The notes below the pieces were generated by a model that ran no database searches, was not told where the DNA came from, and saw nothing but the letters and a program-made list of their open reading frames with translations. A DNA stretch of 7,888 bases from Asaia bogorensis (GTDB taxonomy: Bacteria > Pseudomonadota > Alphaproteobacteria > Acetobacterales > Acetobacteraceae): contig CAMCHA010000098.1 of NCBI GenBank assembly GCA_945874515.1, forward strand, positions 1 through 7,888, given 5' to 3'. Below, piece after piece: positions 1-5,456 of the stretch; the first letter of the stretch is position 1; every line of letters starts with the position of its first letter. The position numbers and the translations under genes were made by a program.

Positions 1-4
1 CCCA

Positions 5-25
5 CCAAAGGCCCGGGGCCTTTGG
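5..25 (-). terminator. possible terminator stem-loop after accC
   Basis: A perfect 9-bp inverted repeat (arms 5-13 and 17-25, 3-base loop) lies 14 bases beyond the accC stop codon. Read on the minus strand it forms a very stable GC-rich hairpin where the accB-accC transcript should end. No T-run follows it on either strand, so it is not a textbook intrinsic terminator. It could be a processing or 3'-protecting hairpin, or could serve a gene lying left of the window. Confidence 0.35.
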
Positions 26-39
26 AAACCGAAACCTGA

Positions 40-1398
40 TCACCCCGCCGCTTCGCTATTCCTATCCGCGACAAACCTCTCCAGCCAATGGATCGTATAA
101 TCCCCATCTTGGAATTCCGGCGCTTCCATCACGGCCTGATGCAGCGGCAGAGTCGTCTTGATGCCCGCCACAACCATTTCACCCAAAGCGCGCCGCATGC
201 GGCCAATAGCTTCCACCCGCGTCGGCGCATGCACAATCAGCTTCGCAACCAGGCTGTCATAATGCGGCGGCACCACATAGCCGGAATAAAGCGCGCTATC
301 CACGCGCACCCCAAGCCCGCCCGGCGCGTGATACGTCGTCACCTTGCCGGGATTGGGCGCGAAACTTTCGGGGTCTTCCGCGGTGATGCGGCATTCAATC
401 GCATGGCCATAGAAGCGGATATCCTTCTGGCCATAGCCAAGCGCCTCACCAGCCGCGATGCGGATCTGTTCCTTCACCAGGTCAATGCCGCAGACCATCT
501 CGGTCACGGGATGTTCCACCTGTAGCCGCGTATTCATCTCAATGAAGGCGAATTGCCCATCCTGCCACAGGAATTCCAACGTGCCGGCATTGCGATAGCC
601 GAGTTTTGATAGCCCTGCGGTCACAGTCGCACCCAAAGCATCGCGCGCTGCGGCATCAAGCGCCGGGCTGCCCGCTTCTTCCACCAGCTTCTGGTGGCGC
701 CGCTGCAAGGAACAATCACGCTCCCCGAAATGCACCACATTGCCATGCGTATCAGCCATCACCTGCAATTCAATATGGCGCGGCCGATCGAGGTATTTTT
801 CCAGATAAACACTGTCATCACCAAAAGCCGCCTTGGCTTCTGCGCGCGCAACACTCCAGGCTTCCTCAATCTCATCAGCGCTGCGGGCCACCTTCATGCC
901 GCGCCCACCACCGCCGGCAGCGGCCTTGATCAGCACGGGGTATTTCACCGTCTCGGCCACTTCGCGCGCCTGTTCCAAGGTTTCCAACGCGCCCAAAGAA
1001 CCAGGCACCAGCGGCACGCCAAGGCCGCGCATCGCGTCCTTGGCGGCGATCTTGTCGCCCATCATGCGGATATGCTCGGGCGCGGGGCCGATGAATTTCA
1101 GCCCATGCGCTTCCACCATTTCGGCAAAGCGCGCGTTTTCTGAAAGGAAGCCATAGCCCGGATGAATGGCATCCGCCCCGGTCACCATGGCGGCCGAAAT
1201 CACCGCCGCCATGTTCAAATAGGAATCGCGCGCGGCAGGCGGGCCAATACACACGCTTTCATCGGCAAAGCGCACATGCATGGCCGTGGCATCCGCGGTG
1301 GAATGGACTGCCACGGTGCGTATGCCCATTTCCTGGCAGGCGCGATGCACACGCAGCGCAATCTCACCCCGATTGGCGATCAGAACCTTACCGAACAT
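40..1398 (-). CDS. accC: biotin carboxylase subunit of acetyl-CoA carboxylase
   Basis: AccC performs the ATP-dependent carboxylation of biotin carried on AccB, the first half-reaction in making malonyl-CoA for fatty acid synthesis in the cytoplasm. The 452-residue length is typical of the free-standing bacterial subunit. Visible in order: the N-terminal biotin-carboxylase fold (KVLIANRGEIA, residues 4-14; GYGFLSEN about 81-88), the ATP-grasp domain with Lys116, Lys158 and the glycine-rich loop GGGGRGMKV (162-170), His208, metal and catalytic residues Glu275, Glu287, Asn289, Arg291 and Glu295 in EMNTRLQVEHP, and Arg337 in the C-terminal domain. From Lys158 on, these are one lower than the E. 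coli numbers. The ATG at 1396-1398 has AGGGGG just upstream. It is the last gene of aroQ-accB-accC, 27 bases after accB. No key residue is missing. Pyruvate or propionyl-CoA carboxylase subunits look similar, but the length and the adjacent accB argue for AccC. Confidence 0.98.
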   Translation of the reverse strand: MFGKVLIANRGEIALRVHRACQEMGIRTVAVHSTADATAMHVRFADESVCIGPPAARDSYLNMAAVISAAMVTGADAIHPGYGFLSENARFAEMVEAHGLKFIGPAPEHIRMMGDKIAAKDAMRGLGVPLVPGSLGALETLEQAREVAETVKYPVLIKAAAGGGGRGMKVARSADEIEEAWSVARAEAKAAFGDDSVYLEKYLDRPRHIELQVMADTHGNVVHFGERDCSLQRRHQKLVEEAGSPALDAAARDALGATVTAGLSKLGYRNAGTLEFLWQDGQFAFIEMNTRLQVEHPVTEMVCGIDLVKEQIRIAAGEALGYGQKDIRFYGHAIECRITAEDPESFAPNPGKVTTYHAPGGLGVRVDSALYSGYVVPPHYDSLVAKLIVHAPTRVEAIGRMRRALGEMVVAGIKTTLPLHQAVMEAPEFQDGDYTIHWLERFVADRNSEAAG

Positions 1399-1425
1399 GG
1401 CCTGCCCCCTGGGCTGCCCGCACCA

Positions 1426-1893
1426 TTATTCGACAATCATCAGCGGTTCGCCGAATTCCACCGGCGTGCCGCTTTCAACCAGAATGCGCGTCACCGTGCC
1501 GGCGCGCGGTGCCTTGATCTGGTTATAGGTCTTCATCGCCTCAATCAGCAGCAGAGTCTGGCCTTGCGTGACCTTGCTGCCCAGCGTCACGAAGGGCGCG
1601 GCAGTGGGTTCAGCGGAAAGATAGGCAACGCCCACCATGGGGCTGTTCACGGCGCCAGGATGGTCTGCGTCAATCTCAGCGGCGGGCGCTGCAGGCGCGG
1701 GTGTCAGGGCTGTGATAGCCGGCCCGGCATGGGCAGCGGCCATCGGCATCGCCATGGCGGCCACGGTCACCTGGCGCACCAGCTTGACCCGTACGTCATT
1801 ATCAACCAGCTCAATTTCGGTCAGGTCGCTCTCACGCAGGATTTGCGCCAATTCCCGGATCGTCGCCGGGTCGAATTGCAGGTCCTTGCTCAT
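1426..1893 (-). CDS. accB: biotin carboxyl carrier protein of acetyl-CoA carboxylase
   Basis: AccB carries biotin on a swinging arm between the biotin carboxylase AccC and the carboxyltransferase AccA/AccD. The 155-residue protein has the usual three parts: an N-terminal helical segment (about 1-42, DPATIRELAQILRES...), an Ala/Pro/Met-rich flexible linker (about 43-82), and a C-terminal biotinyl domain (about 83-155) with the biotinylation motif EAMK, the acceptor being Lys121. The 'thumb' typical of AccB-type domains is represented by YLSAEPTAAPFVTLG (91-105). The start ATG (1891-1893) overlaps the aroQ stop as ATGA and is preceded by GAGGAAGC, so translation is probably coupled to aroQ. accC follows after 27 bases. 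This pairing is diagnostic for acetyl-CoA carboxylase. Nothing looks broken. Confidence 0.97.
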   Translation of the reverse strand: MSKDLQFDPATIRELAQILRESDLTEIELVDNDVRVKLVRQVTVAAMAMPMAAAHAGPAITALTPAPAAPAAEIDADHPGAVNSPMVGVAYLSAEPTAAPFVTLGSKVTQGQTLLLIEAMKTYNQIKAPRAGTVTRILVESGTPVEFGEPLMIVE

Positions 1894-2345
1894 GCTTCCT
1901 CATCCTGTGCGATCAAGCCAGCCATGGCACGGATCGCCAGCGCATAGCCCTCTACCCCAAGCCCGCAAATCACGCCGGTCGCGGCCTTGGAAATGAAACT
2001 GTGATGCCGGAATTCCTCCCGGCGATGGATATTCGTGATATGCACTTCAATCACCGGCACACCCACGGCCAAAAGCGCGTCCATGACGGCGATGGACGTA
2101 GTGGTATAGCCCGCTGGGTTCATGATGATGCCGGCGGCGCGCCCGCGGCATTCCTGCACCCAGGTCACCAACTCGCCTTCGCTATTGGTTTGGCGGAAAT
2201 CAATCGCAAGGCCAAGCTCATCCGCCACTTCCGCGCAAAGCGCTTCCACATCATCCAGCGTGGAGGTACCGTATTTCTCGGGCTCTCGCACGCCAAGCAT
2301 GTTCAGGTTCGGGCCGTTCAGCACGGCGATCAAAGGCGGGGTCAC
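1890..2345 (-). CDS. aroQ: type II 3-dehydroquinate dehydratase
   Basis: AroQ dehydrates 3-dehydroquinate to 3-dehydroshikimate, step three of the shikimate route to aromatic amino acids. It is a dodecameric cytoplasmic enzyme unrelated to the type I AroD. From the GTG at 2343-2345 it is 151 residues, the normal family length. Seen in the sequence: the start motif LIAVLNGPNLNMLG (5-18), Arg20 and the catalytic Tyr25 (REPEKYG), the substrate-binding NPAGYTTTS (76-84), catalytic His102 in EVHITN, and Arg113 near the C-terminus. The frame stays open upstream to 2597, but that part is not family sequence and runs antisense through thiS. The GTG has AAGGGAAG at a suitable distance and gives the conserved N-terminus, so it was chosen. 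It is first in the operon with accB (4-base overlap) and accC, an order common in alphaproteobacteria. Confidence 0.96.
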   Translation of the reverse strand: MTPPLIAVLNGPNLNMLGVREPEKYGTSTLDDVEALCAEVADELGLAIDFRQTNSEGELVTWVQECRGRAAGIIMNPAGYTTTSIAVMDALLAVGVPVIEVHITNIHRREEFRHHSFISKAATGVICGLGVEGYALAIRAMAGLIAQDEEA

Positions 2346-2454
2346 GGCGCTTCCCTTGCGGTTTATGCTTAGGTTTTCGCTAGCACGGGGGGTCCAAGCC
2401 GGGCAAGCGGGGCGGGCGCTTGCCCTTCCGCCCCTGGCCCGCCACATTGGGCCC
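2346..2454. promoter_or_regulatory. divergent aroQ / thiS promoter and leader region
   Basis: This 109-base gap must hold the promoters for both the aroQ-accB-accC operon (leftward) and thiSG (rightward). No strong sigma-70 box pair is visible. TTGGAC read on the minus strand (about 2391-2396) and TTGCGG on the plus strand (about 2356-2361) are weak -35 candidates without good -10 partners. The thiS side is dominated by GC-rich inverted repeats, listed separately. I do not see the conserved core of a TPP riboswitch (no CTGAGA element and no CTGATCTGG-like element). Confidence 0.5.
2401..2434 (+). promoter_or_regulatory. overlapping alternative hairpins in the thiS leader
   Basis: Stem A is a perfect 9-bp repeat (2401-2409 with 2417-2425, 7-base loop). 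Stem B is a 7-bp repeat (GGGGCGG 2409-2415 with CCGCCCC 2428-2434). The two share bases and cannot form together. A third short pairing (GGCCC 2436-2440 with GGGCC 2449-2453) lies immediately before the thiS ATG. Such an arrangement could be an attenuator or an RBS-masking device, or a by-product of high GC. The inverted repeats are directly visible. The regulatory role is inferred. Confidence 0.35.
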
Positions 2455-2664
2455 ATGTCCGCCATCGCCATTTCCGTGAATGGAGAAACCCGCCAGATGC
2501 CCCAGGGTGCCACTGTGGCGGCGCTGCTGGCCGCCATTGGGCTGGATACGCGCAAGGTAGCGGTCGAGCGTAATGAGGAAATCGTGCCGCGTTCCACCTA
2601 TGCCACCGTTGCCTTGGCCCAGGGCGATAAGCTTGAAATCGTTCACTTCATCGGGGGCGGCTGA
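2455..2664 (+). CDS. thiS: thiamine biosynthesis sulfur carrier protein ThiS
   Basis: ThiS is a small ubiquitin-fold protein. Its C-terminal glycine is adenylated by ThiF and converted to a thiocarboxylate, which donates sulfur to the thiazole ring made by ThiG. The predicted protein is 69 residues, usual for the family. It has the beta-grasp features [11 protein letters not shown] at the N-terminus, the central [13 protein letters not shown] (35-47), [13 protein letters not shown] at the end, and the essential terminal Gly-Gly. The ATG at 2455-2457 matches the family start, although only a weak ribosome-binding sequence precedes it (CATTGGGCCC), and a hairpin may cover that region. The stop is 2 bases before thiG, so the genes are almost certainly co-transcribed and coupled. 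MoaD is the main look-alike, but the thiG neighbour settles the assignment. Confidence 0.94.
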   Translation: MSAIAISVNGETRQMPQGATVAALLAAIGLDTRKVAVERNEEIVPRSTYATVALAQGDKLEIVHFIGGG

Positions 2665-2666
2665 GC

Positions 2667-3455
2667 ATGTCTGACGCGGATGATGATAGCTGGCAGGTCG
2701 CCGGCCAGCGCTTCCAATCCCGCTTGATCGTGGGCACGGGCCGCTACAAGGATTTGGACGAAACCGCCGCGGCCATTGAAGCCTCGGGCGCTGAGATCGT
2801 CACCGTGGCGGTGCGGCGGGTGAACCTTTCGGACCCCAAGGCGCCGATGCTGCAGGATTATGTCTCCCCCAAGCGCTATACCTATCTGCCCAATACGGCC
2901 GGCTGCCATACGGCCAAGGATGCGGTGCGCACGCTGCGCCTGGCGCGCGAAGCCGGGGGGTGGAATTTGGTGAAGCTGGAAGTGCTGGGCCCGGCGCCCT
3001 TCCTCTACCCCGATATGCCGGCCACGTTTGAAGCGGCGGAAGCGCTGATTGCCGATGGCTTTCAGGTGATGGTCTATTGCGCGGATGACCCGCTGGGGGC
3101 GAAGCGGCTGGAAGATATGGGCTGCGTTGCCATCATGCCCTTGGGCGCGCCCATCGGGTCCGGCATGGGGGTGGTGAACCCCTATATGATCAGCGCCATC
3201 AAGCGTGAGGCCAAGGTGCCGGTGTTGGTGGATGCCGGCATTGGCACGGCATCAGATGCGGCTTTGGCGATGGAGCTTGGCTGCGATGCCGTGCTGCTCA
3301 ATTCCGCGATTGCGCATGCGAAAAATCCGGTGCGCATGGCGCGCGCCATGAAGGCCGCGGTGGAAGCCGGGCGCCATGCCTTCCTCGCCGGGCGGATGCC
3401 GCGCAATTACAGCGCCGATGCGTCAAGCCCCATGAGCGGGCTGATCCGGCGCTGA
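2667..3455 (+). CDS. thiG: thiazole synthase ThiG
   Basis: ThiG joins 1-deoxy-D-xylulose 5-phosphate, dehydroglycine and the ThiS thiocarboxylate sulfur to form the thiazole phosphate moiety of thiamine. The 262-residue protein is a (beta/alpha)8 barrel of normal length. Visible signatures are [12 protein letters not shown] (18-29), VAVRRVNL (47-54), [10 protein letters not shown] (74-83), the DXP-imine lysine Lys103 in LVKLEVLG (101-108), [16 protein letters not shown] (157-172), [16 protein letters not shown] (184-199) for phosphate binding, and the C-terminal [15 protein letters not shown]. It begins 2 bases after thiS, with a G-rich stretch inside the end of thiS as ribosome-binding site. 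The partners that supply dehydroglycine (ThiO or ThiH), ThiF and ThiE are not in the window. Its last 33 bases overlap the end of aat on the opposite strand, yet the C-terminus is the conserved family sequence. Confidence 0.98.
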   Translation: MSDADDDSWQVAGQRFQSRLIVGTGRYKDLDETAAAIEASGAEIVTVAVRRVNLSDPKAPMLQDYVSPKRYTYLPNTAGCHTAKDAVRTLRLAREAGGWNLVKLEVLGPAPFLYPDMPATFEAAEALIADGFQVMVYCADDPLGAKRLEDMGCVAIMPLGAPIGSGMGVVNPYMISAIKREAKVPVLVDAGIGTASDAALAMELGCDAVLLNSAIAHAKNPVRMARAMKAAVEAGRHAFLAGRMPRNYSADASSPMSGLIRR

Positions 3456-4112
3456 AACGCTCATCGCGCGAATTTCTGCTTCCAGTAGCGCGGGATCAGG
3501 GGCCGGCAGCCATTGCGCAGGCACAGCAATCGCCGCTTCCAGCAGGCGCTTATAGTCGCCCTTGGGGACTTCCACCGCGCCGAAGCGGGCCAGATGCGCG
3601 GTCAGGAATTGGGTGTCCAATAGCGTGAAGCCACCAAGCCTGAGCCGCGCCACAAGCTGCACCAACGCCACCTTGGACGCATCTGTAGTGCGGGAGAACA
3701 TGCTCTCCCCAAAAAACGCGCCGCCGATCCGCACGCCATAAAGCCCGCCGACCAGCGCGCCATCCTGCCAGACTTCGACGGAATGGGCGGCACTCATGCG
3801 ATGCAGCGCGGTGAAAAGCGTTTCGATTTCGTCATTGATCCAGGTATCGGCGCGGCCTGGCGCGGGCTCAGCGCAACCCGCGATAACGCCGGCAAAATCC
3901 TGATCCGCGGTCACCGAAAAGCGGTCAGACAGCACAGTGCGCCGCAGCCGGCGCGGCAGATGGAATCTGTGATCGAGTGGCAGAATTCCGCGCAGCGCGG
4001 GGTCCAACCAATGGAGCTTCTTGCTGCCCCTCCCTTCCGCCATGGGAAAAAGCCCGGCGCCATAGGCGCGCAGCATAAGCTCGGGCGTGATTTCAAGCGC
4101 GCGGCGGCTCAT
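3423..4112 (-). CDS. aat: leucyl/phenylalanyl-tRNA--protein transferase
   Basis: Aat transfers Leu or Phe from aminoacyl-tRNA to proteins bearing N-terminal Arg or Lys, creating N-degrons read by ClpS/ClpAP. From the ATG at 4110-4112 the protein is 229 residues, in the alphaproteobacterial size range. Family motifs are present in order: [19 protein letters not shown] near the N-terminus, [67 protein letters not shown], and [19 protein letters not shown] three codons earlier (4119-4121) is possible, but the upstream AAGG sits about 10 bases from the ATG and only 2 from the GTG, so the ATG is preferred. It lies 30 bases downstream of the Lrp-type regulator on the same strand and may be co-transcribed with it. 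Its 3' end overlaps thiG by 33 bases in convergent orientation. The last ~15 residues are a variable tail. Confidence 0.95.
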   Translation of the reverse strand: MSRRALEITPELMLRAYGAGLFPMAEGRGSKKLHWLDPALRGILPLDHRFHLPRRLRRTVLSDRFSVTADQDFAGVIAGCAEPAPGRADTWINDEIETLFTALHRMSAAHSVEVWQDGALVGGLYGVRIGGAFFGESMFSRTTDASKVALVQLVARLRLGGFTLLDTQFLTAHLARFGAVEVPKGDYKRLLEAAIAVPAQWLPAPDPALLEAEIRAMSVSAPDQPAHGA

Positions 4113-4142
4113 GCGCGCCACGCCTTATTGGGGCCGCCGGGG

Positions 4143-4607
4143 TTATTCTTCCTCATCCGCCGGAGCAATCGGGAGAGCGCTGGTTTCCTTATGCGTCACC
4201 AGCCCCACCAGGGTTTCCGTGCGCATCACCCCAGGCAAGGCGCGCAGCGTGGCATTGGTGAAACTATCCACCGCCGCCAAATCCGGCAGGCGCAGCTTCA
4301 ACTGGTAAGACCAGCGCCCGGAAATCGCGTGGCATTCCAGCACCGCTTCTTCCTGCGACATGGCGGACACAAAGCCTTGTTCGGCGCCCGATTGCAGCAT
4401 GACAAAAACCCAGGCGAGTTGCGGGCAGCCCACCGCTTCCGGGTTCAAATCCGCCCGCCAGCCCCTGATTGTGCCGCGTTCTTCAAGGCGTTTCACGCGT
4501 TCCGCGGTGGCCGAGACGGAAAGCCCCGCCACCTTGGCGAGTTCCGCAAGCCCCGCCGCGCCATTACCTTGCAATTCCAGCAGGATATTCCGGTCTATAT
4601 CGTCCAT
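4143..4607 (-). CDS. Lrp/AsnC family transcriptional regulator
   Basis: This is a 154-residue feast/famine-type DNA-binding protein. Lrp/AsnC proteins are dimers to octamers that sense amino acids or related small molecules and bind short palindromes. It opens with MDDIDRNILLELQGNG, the classic family start, followed by a helix-turn-helix (about 18-46, LAELAKVAGLSVSATAERVKRLEERG) and the linker IRGWRADLNPEAVG. A RAM ligand-binding domain follows (about 63-140, with VLECHAISGRWSYQLKLRLPD and the LPGVMRTET segment), then a short acidic tail. The ATG (4605-4607) fits the family start, but no strong ribosome-binding sequence is visible. It sits directly upstream of aat, perhaps in one transcript. 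Its target genes cannot be told from sequence. A 13-base inverted repeat just upstream is a candidate for autoregulation. Confidence 0.93.
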   Translation of the reverse strand: MDDIDRNILLELQGNGAAGLAELAKVAGLSVSATAERVKRLEERGTIRGWRADLNPEAVGCPQLAWVFVMLQSGAEQGFVSAMSQEEAVLECHAISGRWSYQLKLRLPDLAAVDSFTNATLRALPGVMRTETLVGLVTHKETSALPIAPADEEE

Positions 4608-4620
4608 GGCGAGACTATAT

Positions 4621-4633
4621 CCGGTAAAACCGG
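4621..4633. promoter_or_regulatory. inverted repeat upstream of the Lrp-type gene
   Basis: CCGGT-AAA-ACCGG is a perfect 5-bp inverted repeat starting 14 bases upstream of the regulator's ATG. Many Lrp/AsnC genes repress themselves through a nearby palindrome, and this one is well placed for that. The symmetry is visible in the sequence. Binding by the encoded protein is only inferred. Confidence 0.3.
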
Positions 4634-4702
4634 CAAATGGAATGAAAATCTTGCCATGATTTCACGTCGCGTCTGTTGCCGGCGGTCCCATCGCTACTGT
4701 CG

Positions 4703-4717
4703 GCTTCCAATGGAAGC
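4703..4717. repeat. 15-bp near-perfect palindrome GCTTCCA-A-TGGAAGC
   Basis: Two perfect 7-base arms are separated by a single base, about 95 bases upstream of the Lrp-type gene. The close-set symmetry resembles a dimeric regulator operator more than a terminator, since no T-run follows on either strand. No other copy was noticed in the window. Its function is unknown. Confidence 0.35.
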
Positions 4718-5149
4718 GTGAATCCGCCCAGCAAACATGGTGCCGGTGGTGCGCGGGGGAATTCCGGGGACAGGAAACATCCGAATGACCAGCAATCACT
4801 CAGGGTGGCGTGCCTTGGTCGTTGGCGCTTTGGAATCCAAGGCCGCACGCAGAAGGTGAGCGCCGCCCACGCCTTGAACCACAGCCTGAGCCATCGCCCC
4901 GTGCGATAACGCAAGCCACGCGGTCGAGCTTCGACCATCCCGTTAGATGACAGGTGGCCGCCTGGTGGCAGTCAACGCCGAAAGCGCCACCCTTGGTTGC
5001 GCCGGCATGGCGCATCATCGCGCGGCGACTGAGGATGCCTGTGGCCTGCCGCTTCTTGAACCCAGCCAAACAGCGGCGACGGACGCGATGTCGGCGGGTG
5101 TGGCTAGGCGAAATTCAAACGCTTGACGCAAACAAAAGACAATCACTGG

Positions 5150-5176
5150 TTGTATTTGCTAATTTCATGATATAAT
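5150..5176 (+). promoter_or_regulatory. candidate promoter of the RTX-Hint gene
   Basis: TTGTAT (5150-5155) and a perfect TATAAT (5171-5176) are separated by 15 bases, within the AT-rich island. The spacer is shorter than the optimal 17. The -10 box lies in the loop of an inverted repeat, TAATTTCA (5160-5167) and TGAAATTA (5177-5184), so a symmetrical repressor could cover it. If used, the leader would be about 270 bases long. AT-rich DNA often yields chance TATAAT matches, so confidence is modest. Confidence 0.35.
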
Positions 5177-5197
5177 TGAAATTATACTTAGGCCAAA

Positions 5198-5212
5198 ACA
5201 ATTAAATATTGT
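5198..5212. repeat. AT-rich inverted repeat ACAAT-N5-ATTGT
   Basis: A perfect 5-bp inverted repeat with a 5-base spacer lies 14 bases downstream of the palindrome that surrounds the candidate -10 box. Its position near the expected transcription start makes it a possible operator. In such AT-rich DNA a short repeat can also arise by chance. Confidence 0.25.
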
Positions 5213-5444
5213 CCATCTTGTTCGTTTTTCCAAATACTCGCACTTGTCTTTTATTCAATATTATACGAGGAAGCGACTAGGATAGTATTCAGTGTCAATG
5301 CATGCTTGCCAGGTTGTCAGTACGAATAGCTTGGCAAGATTAAGTGTGAGGCTTCCTCCGTAACTTGGCGGGGGTCCTTTGGCTCGGTTTCGGATGCTTG
5401 GGCAAAGCCGCCCGACATCCAATTGCACTGTCGGACGAGCTTGC

Positions 5445-5450
5445 AGGAGA
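5445..5450 (+). promoter_or_regulatory. strong ribosome-binding site for the RTX-Hint gene
   Basis: AGGAGA lies 6 bases before the ATG at 5457-5459. It fixes the start of this gene, whose N-terminus has no family motif to guide the choice. Confidence 0.8.
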
Positions 5451-5456
5451 ATTGCC

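Larger units (their letters stand above)
4608..5456. other. 849-base intergenic region without a recognisable gene
   Basis: The stretch separates the leftward Lrp-type gene from the rightward RTX-Hint gene. The left part (to about 5125) is GC-rich and contains only short open frames: minus 4800-5069 (89 codons), plus 4676-4909 (77 codons) and plus 5007-5126 (39 codons). I recognise none of them as a protein family. It could be decayed coding sequence or a noncoding transcript. It also holds the inverted repeats at 4621-4633 and 4703-4717 and a small GGTCGA-GCT-TCGACC hairpin (4922-4936). From about 5130 to 5280 it turns strongly AT-rich, consistent with a promoter or nucleoid-protein-bound region for the RTX gene. 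The last ~175 bases would form the RTX leader, including a CCGACA/TGTCGG inverted repeat (5412-5417 and 5429-5434). Confidence 0.6.

Noticed and set aside
88..1947. Several plus-strand frames (for example 88-525, 694-1143, 1162-1947)
   Set aside because: They are antisense to accC and accB, both well supported by conserved motifs, and their His/Arg/Ala-rich products look like shadow translations.
2346..2454. TPP riboswitch upstream of thiS
   Set aside because: The stretch has G-rich runs, but the conserved THI-box elements are not present.
2346..2597. Upstream extension of aroQ to 2597 (235 codons)
   Set aside because: The added residues are not dehydratase sequence and lie antisense to thiS. 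The GTG at 2345 has a ribosome-binding site and gives the family N-terminus.
4119..4121. GTG start for aat, three codons upstream of the chosen ATG
   Set aside because: The nearest Shine-Dalgarno-like AAGG is only 2 bases from it, while the spacing to the ATG at 4110-4112 is workable. The choice is not certain.
4800..5069. Minus-strand open frame of 89 codons, possibly a transposase remnant
   Set aside because: No recognisable motif, no terminal repeats or target duplication nearby, and no ribosome-binding site. A BLASTX search would be needed to revive it.
5007..5126. Plus-strand small open frame of 39 codons
   Set aside because: No ribosome-binding site or known family is seen, and GC-rich DNA readily gives such frames.
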